45,011 bases of DNA from JALOAF01 sp035446765 (GTDB lineage Bacteria > Patescibacteriota > Gracilibacteria > Absconditabacterales > Absconditicoccaceae): NCBI GenBank assembly GCA_035446765.1, contig DAOTFU010000003.1:1-45011 (forward strand), read 5' to 3'. A program made the position numbers and the translations under genes. Numbering within the stretch: the stretch's first letter is position 1; each line of letters begins with the position of its first letter. This document shows positions 1 through 9,548 of the stretch, piece by piece. The notes below the pieces were generated by a model. It searched no databases and was not told the DNA's origin. It worked only from the letters and a program-made list of their open reading frames with translations.

Positions 1-1958
1 ACTGTAAAATCCTCATATCTTTCTATTTTGTATGCAGGGTGTACAAGTTCTTTTCAGTCAACCATTTCTATACATTCTTCATTTTGTCTTATGATTTCTT
101 GGTCGTATCATTTTATAATATATGCAGCTATTGGTGAGTTTTTGTCTCATATAAATACATTTTCAGATATAGTGTTACTCATTCAGTTTGCTCAGTTTAC
201 ATTTAATGTTACTTTGTATATACCTGCTTTTTGATATTGATGTGTTATAGTGTTTGTTTGAGTACTTATTGTCTCTCAATCTCCAAATTCTCGCGAATAG
301 TTGATGATATCTTTGTCACTTTTTACTACAAAATTTACATTACTTCATCGTATTGTAGCTTTTGGTGTGATAAATACTTCTGGTCTCAATGTAGATTCTA
401 TTTCAATTTCTTTTTCTATTTCATTGATTTTACCAAATTTGTCTTTTACTTTTAGTTTTACTTTTTGTGTTCCAATTTCATCAAAGCTTACTTCTATTTT
501 TTTGTTGTTTTCTTCTGTGGATTCTATGTTTGTGCTGTTTGGACTTGAAAAACTTCGTTCATATGTAAGTTCATCAAATTTGTTTTCTACGTCAATATCT
601 GATGATAAGCTTGCATCTAGCTTAAATTTTGATGGATATTTTCGTTCATTTGTTTGTTTGCTTTTAAATTGTGCTATAGGATCTGAAGATTCTATATATA
701 TTTGGGTTGTGTCTATATTTGATTGTCACAATTCATCTTCTACAGTCAATTTTACTGTATATGATCCTGGTTCTTTAAATTGTTGATTGATGGATTTTCA
801 TTGAAAAGTTTCCAACTTATCTCAGTTGCTATTAAATATTTCTCGAGTAAATAATCTTAGGCTTGATACTACAGAGTATGAAGGACTAGAATCAAAATTG
901 AAACTATTGCTCGTATTTCCTTTTTCTGGATTTTTTTTGATAATTGCTACTGGGTCTGAAATCAACAAGAAATATTCTTCTGATATAGTGTTTGATTCAT
1001 TGTCGTTTGTGATCAATTTGATGCTATATTCTCATTCTTTTGGTAGTACAACCTTTATTATTCATGGATTTCACATTCATTCTTTTACAAATGAAAATCA
1101 TTCATTTGATGATATTACTCGCCTATGTGATAAGATTTGTCTTCATCATATTGGTATTGTAGCAGATCAGTCAAAAACTATTCATTTTTGTCATTCCTGT
1201 GTGCCAAATTTTTCTTTTTCAAAGTTTTTTAATTTTTTGCTGTTTGCATATACACTTATGATTGCTGATTTTGGTTGCACATCTATAGACAGTGTTTCTT
1301 GTCAGTCGAATATACCTTCATTGATATTGTTAGAACTTTTTACTGTCAAGTGTACTAAGTAGTTACCAGCCTCTTCAAAGGTATAATTTACTACAGGATT
1401 GTTTCATATTGTTTGGTCTACTCAGTTTGTATCTCTATAGTACCAAAAATAATTTTCTGATGGTATTGTCTCATTTGATGGATCTATACTAGTCCTAGCA
1501 TCGAATGTTACGTTTAGTGGTGCTGGTCAGTTGTTTGGATTTACAGATGCTTTTGCTTTTACTGTATAGTCTGAATTAATTTTTTGTAATATTTGACTCA
1601 ATGGTTTGTGGCAGTTGTCCATAAAAGATACAAAAGTATTGTAATTGTATATTGTGCTTAGACTATTGCTAAGTTGTAGACATTGTTGGTAAACTATTTG
1701 AAATTCATAATCTTGCGGAAATTTTGAAAAAATATTTTGAAAATTATTGTTTAGGCTACTAAAGGTAGATATTGGTGTTTGTACTCATATTTTGTTGTTT
1801 GCTTCTATTTGTACAAAACTTTGTGATATATTTTCTCGATCATCTAAAATATCATAGTTTGCTATATATTCGTTTGGTATGTTGGCAAAACACACTCACA
1901 AACTGATAGAAAATAACAAAGTTAATAATTTAGCACCATTTTTCATAAATTTTTTCAT
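1..1958 (-). CDS. Secreted PKD-domain protein (3' end cut by window edge)
   Basis: About 652 codons are visible, reading TGA as Gly; the C-terminus lies beyond the left edge. The N-terminus (MKKFMKNGAKLLTLLFSISL) is a Sec-type signal peptide, so the protein is exported. Two PKD-like immunoglobulin folds are clear: one near residues 135-205 (a proline-rich entry, then YTFEEAGNYLVHLTV) and one near 550-595 (FGDGET, then HQYQKAGIYKVTLNV). The stretch between them has similar beta-sandwich spacing and probably holds two or three degenerate copies. No catalytic motif is visible. PKD domains usually mediate adhesion or serve as spacers in surface proteins. I chose the ATG at 1958; an in-frame ATG at 1946 would also leave a signal peptide. 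It is divergent from the FKBP gene. Confidence 0.8.
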
Positions 1959-2015
1959 TTCTTTTTTGTATTATTCTTTAAAATACTACTTATAGTATAT
2001 TTATAAGCTATTTTT

Positions 2016-2044
2016 TTGCAAATTTTGTGTATTTTTTTTATATT
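2016..2044 (+). promoter_or_regulatory. Sigma70-like promoter of the FKBP gene
   Basis: TTGCAA at 2016-2021 and TATATT at 2039-2044 are separated by 17 bp, about 55 bp upstream of the start codon. The -35 box and the bases after it (TTGCAAATTTTGTGT) nearly match the promoter at 9549, which supports a real shared element. The spacing and match are seen; function is inferred. Confidence 0.5.
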
Positions 2045-2098
2045 GAAATTTGACTTTTTTTAATTAATCTTTTTGTGTTTTATTTTCTTATTTTTTTA

Positions 2099-2722
2099 AT
2101 GAAAAAATTTGAAAAGTATTCTATTAAACAATTATCTATTTTTACAGCGATTTTGCTGTTGGTATTGGTAGTTGTGTGTGTTTTATTTTGTAAAGAAGAA
2201 AAAACTATGTGTGAGATGACTGTAGATGAGTATTTGTCTTCAGTAGATTTTGAATGAGCTGGTCAACAGGTTAAAAAGTGAGATACTGTAGAGGTTCATT
2301 ATATATGAAGACTGGAAGATGGTACTGTTTTTGATACAAGTATAGTAGAAGTAGCTAAATCTTGCGATAAGTACAATGAAGCTAGAAATTATGATGAATG
2401 ATTAAATTTTTTGGTATGAGCTGGTCAAATGATACCATGATTTGATAGATGAGTAGAAGGTATGAAGATTGGGCAGACAAAAACTATAGAAATTGCTCCA
2501 TCAGATGCCTATGGAGAACGAGATAAAGAAAAGGTTGTAGTTGTGGAAAAAGATAAATTGAATCTTCCATGACAGTATGATCAATGAGATATCTTGTATG
2601 CTCCAAATTGACAAACAGTTAGAGTGCTTAAAGTGACAGAAAAGGAAGTTCATTTGGATTCTAATCATGAATTAGCATGAAAGAGTCTTATATTTGATAT
2701 AACTGTAAAAGAAATTAAATAA
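2099..2722 (+). CDS. SlyD-like FKBP-type peptidyl-prolyl isomerase, membrane-anchored
   Basis: 207 aa. Catalyses cis-trans isomerisation of prolyl bonds and probably chaperones exported proteins. Residues 10-31 form one hydrophobic helix, so the enzyme is likely tethered to the membrane and faces outward. The FKBP core starts near residue 57 (VEVHYIGRLEDGTVFDTS), continues with GAGQMIPGFDRGVEGMKIG and IAPSDAYGERD, and ends with DSNHELAGKSLIFDITV, the typical SlyD closing strand after an insert-in-flap region. Several motif glycines are TGA (for example GRLEDG and PGFDRG). The start is the ATG at 2099, just before the Lys-rich N-terminus; a GTG at 2075 would add eight hydrophobic residues without benefit. 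Monocistronic, with its own promoter and a terminator at 2751. Confidence 0.88.
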
Positions 2723-2750
2723 ATTGGTTTATTAGTTTATTTGTAATTGG

Positions 2751-2783
2751 TTGGTAGTTTCATACTGAAACTATCAACTTTTT
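2751..2783 (+). terminator. Rho-independent terminator after the FKBP gene
   Basis: An 11-bp stem (TTGGTAGTTTC with GAAACTATCAA, one G-T pair), a 5-nt loop and a run of T, 28 bp after the TAA stop. Confidence 0.8.
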
Positions 2784-2792
2784 GAATATAAA

Positions 2793-2832
2793 AAAATAAC
2801 TGGCGAGTTTTAATTCGACAGCCAGTTATTTT
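2793..2832 (-). terminator. Terminator of the FecR-domain gene (strong hairpin)
   Basis: A 12-bp perfect stem (AAAATAACTGGC with GCCAGTTATTTT) around a 16-nt loop. On the minus strand it ends in a T run and lies about 100 nt after the FecR-domain stop. A second small GC-rich hairpin (CCGC, AGTATT, GCGG) lies at 2837-2850. The upstream bases resemble those before the hairpin at 16012 (see findings). Confidence 0.65.
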
Positions 2833-2931
2833 ACCGCCGCAGTATTGCGGGGTGAACCTACGTTTTAGTTTAGTTAGTTTTAGATTGTGGTTTTTAAAAC
2901 TAAACTTTGCTCATATTGAGCATAAACCAAA

Positions 2932-4242
2932 TTATTTAAACACCAAATAGCTTGGTGGATTGGTTTCCAAATCATTCCATAATTGATCTACTTCTTTTAT
3001 ATTTGTGTTTGATCAATATCATTGTCATTGTATATATTCTATTCGTTTTGTTATAGTTTCTAGGTTTTCTGTGTATTTAACTGGTATGTGATATCAATTT
3101 GTTAGTTCATTTTTTAGATATTCAATGTTAGTAATTAGATCTTCGTTTATGTATTTTATATCAAATAATTTGTATATTTTTTCGATTCTAGAATTTAATA
3201 GTCATTGACTATAGTCGTATTGTGATTGGTCTCAAAGTATTTGTCATTTGTATATTCATTCAATATTTCAGAGAGTGAAGTTGTGATTTAATAGAGAGTG
3301 TATTTGTTTTGATTGTTCTTGTGTTGGTATAATTTTATCATCTACCAATCATAAGTCTTGTGCCAATTCTTTGTTTGTTATCTCTTTGTTAGAGCTTGAT
3401 GTATCTATACTTTCTATAAATTTTTGTGCTATCTCTTCTTTTGGAGTTTCTTTTTTGTCATTTATAGCAAATGTTTGACTGATATTGTTGTCTGTAATGG
3501 CTTCTTCAAAGTCTTTTATATCCTCTATGAGGGTGATATCATTTTTATTTATAGCCAGCAACTGTTGTTTGTCTAGTTCTCTAGTGTCATTTTCTTTTGT
3601 TACGACTATTTTGTCTCATTGGTTATTTATTTGATATTCATCGTCTTCTTTACTTACTTGGAAGTTTATATTGTTTTGACTAGATATAGTGATATCATTC
3701 ATTATCAATTCCATAGATTTTGGAGTCTGGCTTATTGATTCCATCTGTACAAAATCTCCATCTGACATATATAGTTGATAATTGTCTTCAGTTTTGTTTA
3801 ATGTAAACTTTGCTGGTCATATAATTTTGGCTTGTGTACCGGAGTTTATGTTGAATATCATCTCTGATCATTTTTTGAGTATTACATTGTCTCAATTTGA
3901 TATGTGGCTAGTCTTGTAATATTTACCATCATGTTTGATGTAAAAGTGACCATTGAAGTCTATAACCTGCGCTATATAATCAGCATTTACTTCGTATCAA
4001 GAGTTTCTTACCATAAATCCTTCATAAGAAAGATCTCAATTGAAAAAATATACTCAGTATATTCATATGAGTAGTATCACCATAGCAAATCAGTAAGCAA
4101 ATGATTTGATACTGATAAAGCGTCTTGTGCGGGCAAATGTTTTTTTGTCTTTTTGAGAAATTATTTTTTCATATAGAAAAAATTTGTCATTTTGATCTAT
4201 TTTGTATCACTTTTGTTCTATAAAATAGTCTTTTAGTTTCAT
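2932..4242 (-). CDS. FecR-domain membrane protein
   Basis: 436 aa. The first ~45 residues are charged and cytoplasmic. A hydrophobic helix follows at about 47-66 (SIKSFAYGFAMVILLIGIYG), then an extracytoplasmic region. Residues ~80-165 look like a FecR domain: a beta-rich segment (VNADYIAQVIDFNGHFYI, GDNVILKKGSEMIFNI, AKIIGPAKFTL, LYMSDGDFVQM) with the hallmark strand order of that family. FecR domains sense ligands and control sigma factors in TonB systems, but in CPR genomes they occur in proteins of unknown role, and no sigma-factor gene is adjacent. The C-terminal half is Glu/Lys/Asn-rich and probably helical; I recognise no domain there. The upstream 408 bp could hold a leader or an independent RNA. 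Confidence 0.78.
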
Positions 4243-4326
4243 ATAGACAAAAAAATTTAAATACCACTGTATTGTTATACGAATCAAAATTGATTTTGTG
4301 ACAAAAAAGTTTGGTTTTTTGAAAGT

Positions 4327-4459
4327 ATTTCGTCTCAACGTTGGCACTGATCCGATGTCTGGAGAGATAACGGAAGATGTTGGATAGTGGAATGTTAGGG
4401 TATCCGAACGAATGTGAGGACTTGCGTTTGACTCAATGTTCTATTTTGTTGAGGCAAAT
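4327..4459. ncRNA. Candidate structured RNA, multi-helix, unassigned family
   Basis: This 133-nt segment is visibly richer in G and C than its surroundings. Its ends pair over 12 bp (ATTT, bulged C, GTCTCAAC with GTTGAGGC, AAAT). Inside are three short helices: TCCG/CGGA (4351/4371), GGATA/TATCC (4382/4401) and GAACG/CGTTT (4406/4425), giving a plausible four-way junction. No reading frame is convincing. I find none of the conserved boxes of RNase P RNA, tmRNA or SRP RNA on either strand, and strand is undecided. It could be a leader of the FecR-domain gene (minus strand) or a standalone RNA. Confidence 0.4.
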
Positions 4460-4650
4460 GTTCTTTAACTAGCTTTTATACGTATTGCTTATTTTATACT
4501 ATATTTGTATGTAAATAGGAATATGGTTTGTATAAAAAGCTAGTTGTGAATTTATAACTTAAATTTTATGTTTTGTGTTTTCAAGTGCAAGAATTAATTG
4601 TAAAGGTTAATTCTACACCTGGTTTTATACAATAATTGTTTTTAGTATTT
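4460..4650. other. Rest of the gene-free stretch: two further hairpins
   Basis: Most of the remaining 4243-4650 gap. A 14-bp stem (AACTAGCTTTTATA with TATAAAAAGCTAGTT, one bulge) closes a 50-nt AT-rich loop at 4467-4545. A 7-bp stem (GAATTAA/TTAATTC) lies near 4590-4615. I see no gene. One of these may terminate yigZ transcription, although neither has a good T run on the minus strand. Confidence 0.35.
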
Positions 4651-5289
4651 TTACAAATTTATTTCTCCATTGGATTTGTTTTTTATTTCTTTTTTGAAAT
4701 CTGATAGAAGTCATTTGTTTATTTGGCATGTAATCTGAGCTTGGTCTCAATGTTTTTCTGATACGATTTTTCAATCATATTTGTTTATGAGATTCATTAC
4801 TATCGAAATTAGGTCATAATTTGCCTTTATTTCAATAGTTTCATCAATGCTTAGTTCCACAATCTTTGATTGTTTGATGGTTTGTTTTGCACATTCTCAG
4901 TAAGCTTGTATAAGTCATCATATACCCAACAAAGTACCACCAAAATATCTAGTGACTACGATCATTATATTGTGTAGTTTGTGTCATTGGATCTGTGCTA
5001 GGATTGGTTTTCATGCTGTGTTTGCTGGCTCTCATTCATCACTTTGTTTGAAATTTTCAGGTGTGATTTCTAAATTTCCAAATAGATCAAAATTGATATT
5101 TGTTCAATAAGTATAAGCATAGCAGTTGTGTGTAGCAGATTTGTGTTTTTCTTGTATTTGTTTTAAGTATTCTTTGGCTTCTTCTTGGTTTTTTATATGA
5201 AAAACATTACCTATAAATCTAGATCATTTTATCTTGGGTATTTCATATTCTTTGTGTTGGAGTATTGTGTTGTAAAAGTGTTTGTTCAT
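4651..5289 (-). CDS. yigZ: YigZ/IMPACT family protein (UPF0029)
   Basis: 212 aa, the usual length for the family. The N-terminal UPF0029 domain carries the family signatures in order: SRFIGNVFHIKNQEEAKEYL, ATHNCYAY, SDEGEPANTAGKPIL, then VVTRYFGGTLLGIGGLIQAY. The C-terminal part (residues ~140-212) matches the small ferredoxin-like second domain. Several glycines of these motifs are TGA codons (for example in the YFGGTLLG stretch). The eukaryotic homologue IMPACT regulates Gcn2; the bacterial function is not established, with nucleic-acid or ribosome association proposed. The start is the only ATG that leaves a full N-terminal strand. It stands downstream of atpD, but a terminator at 5397 separates them, so it is probably transcribed on its own. 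Confidence 0.92.
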
Positions 5290-5396
5290 TCTAGGATTGT
5301 TTTAATTGTTAGTTGTATATTCGTATATTAGTTTAGTTGTGTACATATTTAGTTATGTGCTTTAAAAATAACAAATAACAACTAACTAATTAACAT

Positions 5397-5424
5397 AAAA
5401 CCCTGAAATGTATTCAGGGTTTTG
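5397..5424. terminator. Bidirectional terminator after atpD
   Basis: Stem ACCCTGAA/TTCAGGGT extended by A:T pairs, 5-nt loop, with a T run on either strand. It begins 10 bp beyond the atpD stop codon. Confidence 0.8.
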
Positions 5425-5433
5425 TATATTTTT

Positions 5434-6840
5434 TTATTTTGGTTCTTTTTCTAGCTTTTTTGCAGCTTCAATTACTTCGTCAATTGTACCTTTAAAGTTG
5501 AATGCACTTTCTGGTATATCATCCATTTCTCAATTTATTATTTTTTCAAATCATTCTATAGTTTTTTCCAATGGCACATATTTTCATTCCATACCAGTAA
5601 ATTGTTCTGCTACAGAAAATGGTTGACCAAAGAATTTCTCTACTTTTCTAGCTCTATATACTATTTGTTTGTCTTCTGATGATAGTTCATCCATTCACAA
5701 AATTGCTATAATATCCATTAACTCTTTGTATCTTTGTAATATTTTCATAGTTCATTGTGCTACTTCATAGTGTTTTTTACCAACCACTTCAGGACTAAGT
5801 ATTGTAGAGTTACTATCTAGAGGATCTACAGCAGGATAAATTCCTTTTGCAGCGATTTGTCTAGACAATACGATTGTACTATCCAAGTGAGCAAATGTTG
5901 TCGCTGGAGCAGGATCAGTAAGATCATCAGCAGGTACATATACTGCTTGTATAGAAGTAATAGATCCATTGTTTGTAGATGTAATCCTTTCTTGTAGATT
6001 ACCCATTTCACTGGCCAATGTTGGTTGGTATCATACAGCAGCAGGTATTCTACCCATAAGAGCAGATACTTCAGCACCAGCTTGTGTAAATCTAAATATA
6101 TTGTCTATAAATAGTAATACGTCCTTTTTTTCTATATCTCTAAAATATTCCGCCATAGTTAGACCTGTAAGAGCTACTCTAGCTCTAGGTCATGGCATTT
6201 CATTCATTTGTCCAAATACCATAGCTGTTTTGTCTATTACTCCAGATTCTTTCATTTCGTAGTATAGATCATTTCATTCTCTTGTCCTCTCTCATACTCC
6301 ACAAAAAACAGATAATCATGAGTGCGCTTTGGCTACATTGGCAATAAGCTCTTGCATAGTTACAGTTTTTCATACTCATGCTCATCCAAACAATCATACT
6401 TTACCTCATTTCAAAATAGGAGCAATTAGATCGATTACCTTGATACCAGTTTCTAATACTTCTGCCTCATTTGTAAGTTCTTCAAATTTTGGAGCAGGTC
6501 TATGTATGGGTCGTTTAGCTTTTCATTTTATCTCTGGTTTGTTATCGATTGGCTTTCCAAGTACATTTGTAATTCTTCCTAAAACTTCTGGACCAACTGG
6601 CACAGATATAGGAGCTTTTGTGTTTATTACTTCATCTCATCTTTTTAGACCATCTGTAGTGTCCATTGCTATTCACTTTATTACACCATCTTCCAATTGT
6701 TGTAACACTTCTATTACTACAGTTTTTCATTCACTGTTTTTGGCTTTTGTTTCCAATGCATCATAGATGTTTGGCAATTCTCATTCAAATGCCACATCTA
6801 TTACTACTCATCTAATTGATGTAATTTTTCCAGTACTCAT
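5434..6840 (-). CDS. atpD: F1 ATP synthase, beta subunit
   Basis: 468 aa, normal length. Catalytic subunit of the F1 sector (ADP + Pi to ATP coupled to ion flow, or the reverse). Seen in order: N-terminal beta-barrel (ITSIRGVVIDVAF), Walker A GGAGVGKTV near residues 146-154, the GERTREGNDLY block, Walker B LLFIDNIFRFTQAGAEVSAL, GRIPAAVGYQPTL, and the C-terminal DELSSEDK block. Three of the four P-loop glycines are TGA codons, direct evidence for UGA as Gly. No other atp gene lies in this window: the neighbours are yidC upstream and yigZ downstream, whereas atpD normally sits between atpG and atpC. The rest of the complex may be encoded elsewhere. Confidence 0.96.
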
Positions 6841-6870
6841 TTGTTTAAATTAATTTATTTATAAAAATAC

Positions 6871-6908
6871 TTCAACGCTTCAATGTTGAGATGTTTCAAC
6901 ACTTTTTA
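6871..6908. repeat. AACGTT-type dispersed repeat, short copy
   Basis: Spacer between atpD and yidC containing CTTCAACGCTTCAATG and TGTTTCAACACT, degenerate units of the family seen more clearly at 9023, 11952 and 12369. It overlaps the yidC stop codon region. Confidence 0.4.
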
Positions 6909-7709
6909 TTTGTTTATTATTTGTGGTTTTTTTCTAAATTCCAATCGCTTTGCTTTTAGTAAGCTTCTATATTGTATAGTATATTGTGCTACACTAAACA
7001 ATGTAGTAGTAGCTATATAAAGTCCTATAGCTGCTTGTGTACTATATACAAAAGATCACATTATAAATACCATAAATACGGTCATCATTCACATCATTTT
7101 ACCCATGTCAGGTGTTTTTTGTCATGGTATAGATGGTGTCTTGGGCTTTACAAGATTTGTAAGTTTCATTTGTAAATATGTAAATACTACAGCTATCGCT
7201 GTAAGTGCAATGTTTTTTGTAGCAAGTAGGTCCATACCCAAAAACGTATGTGTAATAGATCAGTCATCTATCGCTGTAGCAGAAGCATATTGTCCACCAA
7301 AGTTGTAGAAGAAACTATATAGTCGAGATTCAGGTATTGTTCATTCAGATAATTTTCTCACAGTATAGAATAGTCATAAAAATACAGGCAATTGAACCAA
7401 CATCATAAGACATCATTTTAGTGGTCATTTACCTTCTTTTTTGAAAACTTTCATAGTTTCTTGTGAAAGTTTAGATGGATCATCTTTGTATTTTTCTTGT
7501 ATTTCTTGTAGCTTTGGTTGCATATTTCACATACCATGTTGCATTTGATTACCAGCAGAAGTTAGGTTGATCATCAAAAATCTAACAGTAAGTGTAAGTA
7601 GTATAATTGCTATACCAAGATTTCATCCAAATATTGCTAAAAATACAACTAGTAAATTGAATATTGGACGCATTACGATTTGTGTTCATAACATTTTTAA
7701 GAATCACAT
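6906..7709 (-). CDS. yidC: Membrane protein insertase YidC/Oxa1
   Basis: 267 aa, the short form without the large periplasmic domain of proteobacterial YidC. Inserts proteins into the inner membrane alone or with SecYEG. The first transmembrane segment (RPIFNLLVVFLAIFGGNLG) and the following IAIILLTLTVRFLMINLT are typical. A cytoplasmic loop (MQPKLQEIQEKYKDDPSKL) then matches the conserved hairpin, followed by GGCLMMLVQLPVFLGLFYTV. The Arg of LTVRFLM is the conserved hydrophilic-groove residue. The C-terminus is basic (KAKRLEFRKKPQ), as expected for ribosome contact. The start at 7709 (MGFLKMLGTQIV) gives a normal N-terminus; in-frame ATGs at 7694 and 7688 are alternatives. It lies upstream of atpD and downstream of frr. 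Confidence 0.93.
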
Positions 7710-7737
7710 AAGGAAAATTTTAAGTTTTAAAATTTTC

Positions 7738-7762
7738 AGCTAATAGCTATTGGCTAATAGCT
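7738..7762. repeat. Imperfect palindrome between frr and yidC
   Basis: The 10-nt unit GCTAATAGCT occurs twice, 4 nt apart, and the whole segment can fold into a stem with one mismatch and a G-T pair. It could act as a weak terminator or an RNA-processing site after frr; there is no T run. Confidence 0.35.
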
Positions 7763-7774
7763 GTAGACTAATTA

Positions 7775-8323
7775 TTATATTTTCATAATTTCATCTGATT
7801 TGTTTTTTACTAATTCATCTATTTTTGTGTTGAATTGTTTTACCATGTCTTCTATGTTGTTTTCATTGTTTTTGTTTTCATCTTCTGATATTTCTTTGTT
7901 GTCTAGCAATTTTTTGGTACTTTTCATGGCATCTTGTCTTGTCTGTCTAATCTGTGCTTTGGTGTCTTCTCACATTATTTTTATTTTTTTTGTAATATTT
8001 ATCCTTCTTTCTTCTGTGAGAGGAGGTATCTTGATTAAAATATATTCTCATTCATTTTGGGGGCTAAGTCATATCTCAGCATCATAGATTGCTTTTTCTA
8101 TATTTTTTGTCTCATTTTTGTCTCGTGGTTCTATTTTGAGAGTCTGTGGATCTAATATTGTAACGTGTGCTACTTGTGGGACTTTCATGTCTCAGTAACT
8201 TGCATGCACAGTAATGTTTTCTACTAGACCTGATGATGCTCTACCAACTTGTAGAGATTGTAACTCTTTTTCTAGATATCAAATTGCTTTTTCAATTTGT
8301 TGTTTGTATGTGCTAATATCCAT
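7775..8323 (-). CDS. frr: Ribosome recycling factor
   Basis: 182 aa (family about 185). With EF-G it splits post-termination 70S ribosomes. The three-helix domain I and the beta-rich domain II are recognisable: YLEKELQSLQVGRASSGLVENI, YGDMKVPQVAHVTILDPQTL, EIGLSPQNEGEYILIKIPPLTEERR, and a final helix with KQIRQ-like TKAQIRQTRQDAMK. The conserved Arg of VGRAS is present. It starts 82 bp after the tsaD stop and is followed by tandem TAA codons. Probably cotranscribed with tsaD and perhaps yidC. Confidence 0.96.
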
Positions 8324-8405
8324 TATTTTTGTTAAATGAAAAAATAAATGAAAATTCGCATAATTTTATAAACAAAACTCTGTTTAATTCAATAGTAATT
8401 AATTT

Positions 8406-9530
8406 TTATTTATCTTGTTTTTCTTTTAATAATCATGCTACTCATATCATGGCTGCATTGTCTGTACAGTATATTTTTTTGTTTGGTATAAGAAGTTGCG
8501 GTTTAAAATTCAAATCCTCTTTTTCTTCCTTTAAAAGTGGGATATTTTCTTGTTGATTTTTGATCCATTGCTTGTTGTCTATTAGTTCTTGGATATATTG
8601 TCTTAGTCTATCGTTTGCAGATACTCAACCTGACAATCAAATGCTTTGTGCATTGTATTTTATGGCTGCTCTAGCTAGTTTTTTACCTAAGACCTCTACT
8701 ATTGATTCTTGAAATTCATAAGCTATATCTTGGATTTCTCAGTCTGTTAGTGTTTCGAGATTATAATTGTTTAATAGTTGATTTATTTGGCTTTTTATAC
8801 CCGAAAAACTGAATTCGAATTTATCATTTGATAGTCGTATTCTATTTAATTCAAATTTTTTGTTTGCTTTTCATTTGGATGCTTGTTGGCTAATTCGTAC
8901 TCATCATGGATATGGTCATCATAACATCCTAGATACTTTGTCGAAACATTCTCATGCAGCATCATCTAAGGTCTGTCATATTTTTGTGATTTTATAATCT
9001 CATCGATGATGAATTGATTCGGCGTCTCAACGTTTCAGTGTTTCAACGTTTGTTTGAGTTGTTGAATCGTTGTTACGTTTTGACGTTGTTACGTAATAAA
9101 TATTGTTGTGTCATCATGATGCTGTGAGTATGATCATAGGAAATTTTATTCCATGCATATCTCTATCCAAAAATAATGCAAAAATATGTCATATAATGTG
9201 GTCGACATGTATTACTGGTTTATCAAAATATTCTCCTAGTTGTGCTGCTACTGTTTTTCACACTACCAAAGATCCTGGTAATCATGGGTGAGATGTGACA
9301 CATATATTGTCTACTTCTCTGATTTTATCTCGTCAGATTTGGTTTAAGACTGCTATAATTTTTTCTGAGTGTAATCTTGATGCTATTTCTGGTACTACAC
9401 CACCAAACTCGTTGTGTTCTTTTACTTGGGAATAAGCCAAAAGTTGGTCTACAGAAAAAATATTTCAATCAAAATTGATTATTCATATAGATGTATCATC
9501 ACAGCTTGTCTCTATAGCTAGTGTCTTCAT
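8406..9530 (-). CDS. tsaD: tRNA N6-threonylcarbamoyladenosine transferase TsaD, with an in-frame repeat insertion
   Basis: 374 aa against about 330-345 in the family. Transfers the threonylcarbamoyl group to A37 of ANN-decoding tRNAs, with TsaB, TsaE and TsaC partners that are not in this window. Motifs: LAIETSCDDTSIG, EIASRLHSEKI, VTSHPGLPGSLVVGKTVA, HVDHIIGHIFA (metal-binding His), LTASGGHNNIYYV, DDAAGECFDKVSRMLGGPYPGG, SGGVSAN and TDNAAMIG. Between IYYV and YKITKIG, where the family has about 6-8 residues, there are some 25 extra (residues ~145-169: TTSKRNNDSTTQTNVETLKR and following). These are encoded exactly by an AACGTT-type repeat (9023-9094). The enzyme core is intact, so the insert is probably tolerated as a surface loop. 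Divergent from the S1-like gene. Confidence 0.94.
9023..9094. repeat. AACGTT-type dispersed repeat inside tsaD
   Basis: About 72 bp of degenerate units (CGTCTCAACGTTTCAG, TGTTTCAACGTTTG, GTTGTTACGTTTTGACGTTG) in the frame of tsaD. The second half aligns with 12369-12409 (GTTTGA, GTTACGTTT, GACGTT in the same order and spacing). The first half aligns with 11952-11970 (GGCGT, TCAACGTT). It is translated without stops. Confidence 0.7.
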
Positions 9531-9548
9531 AATATCGGTTTGTTAAAT

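Noticed and set aside
2075..2257. Apparent frameshifts and gene fragments (for example FKBP, leuS, tuf pieces, rplE) when TGA is read as stop
   Set aside because: All fragments join into single full-length proteins in one frame once TGA is read as Gly, so they are not pseudogenes.
4243..4650. RNase P RNA or tmRNA in the gene-free stretch
   Set aside because: The size would fit RNase P, but the conserved P4 boxes, and for tmRNA the tRNA-like ends and the tag-reading frame, are absent on both strands.
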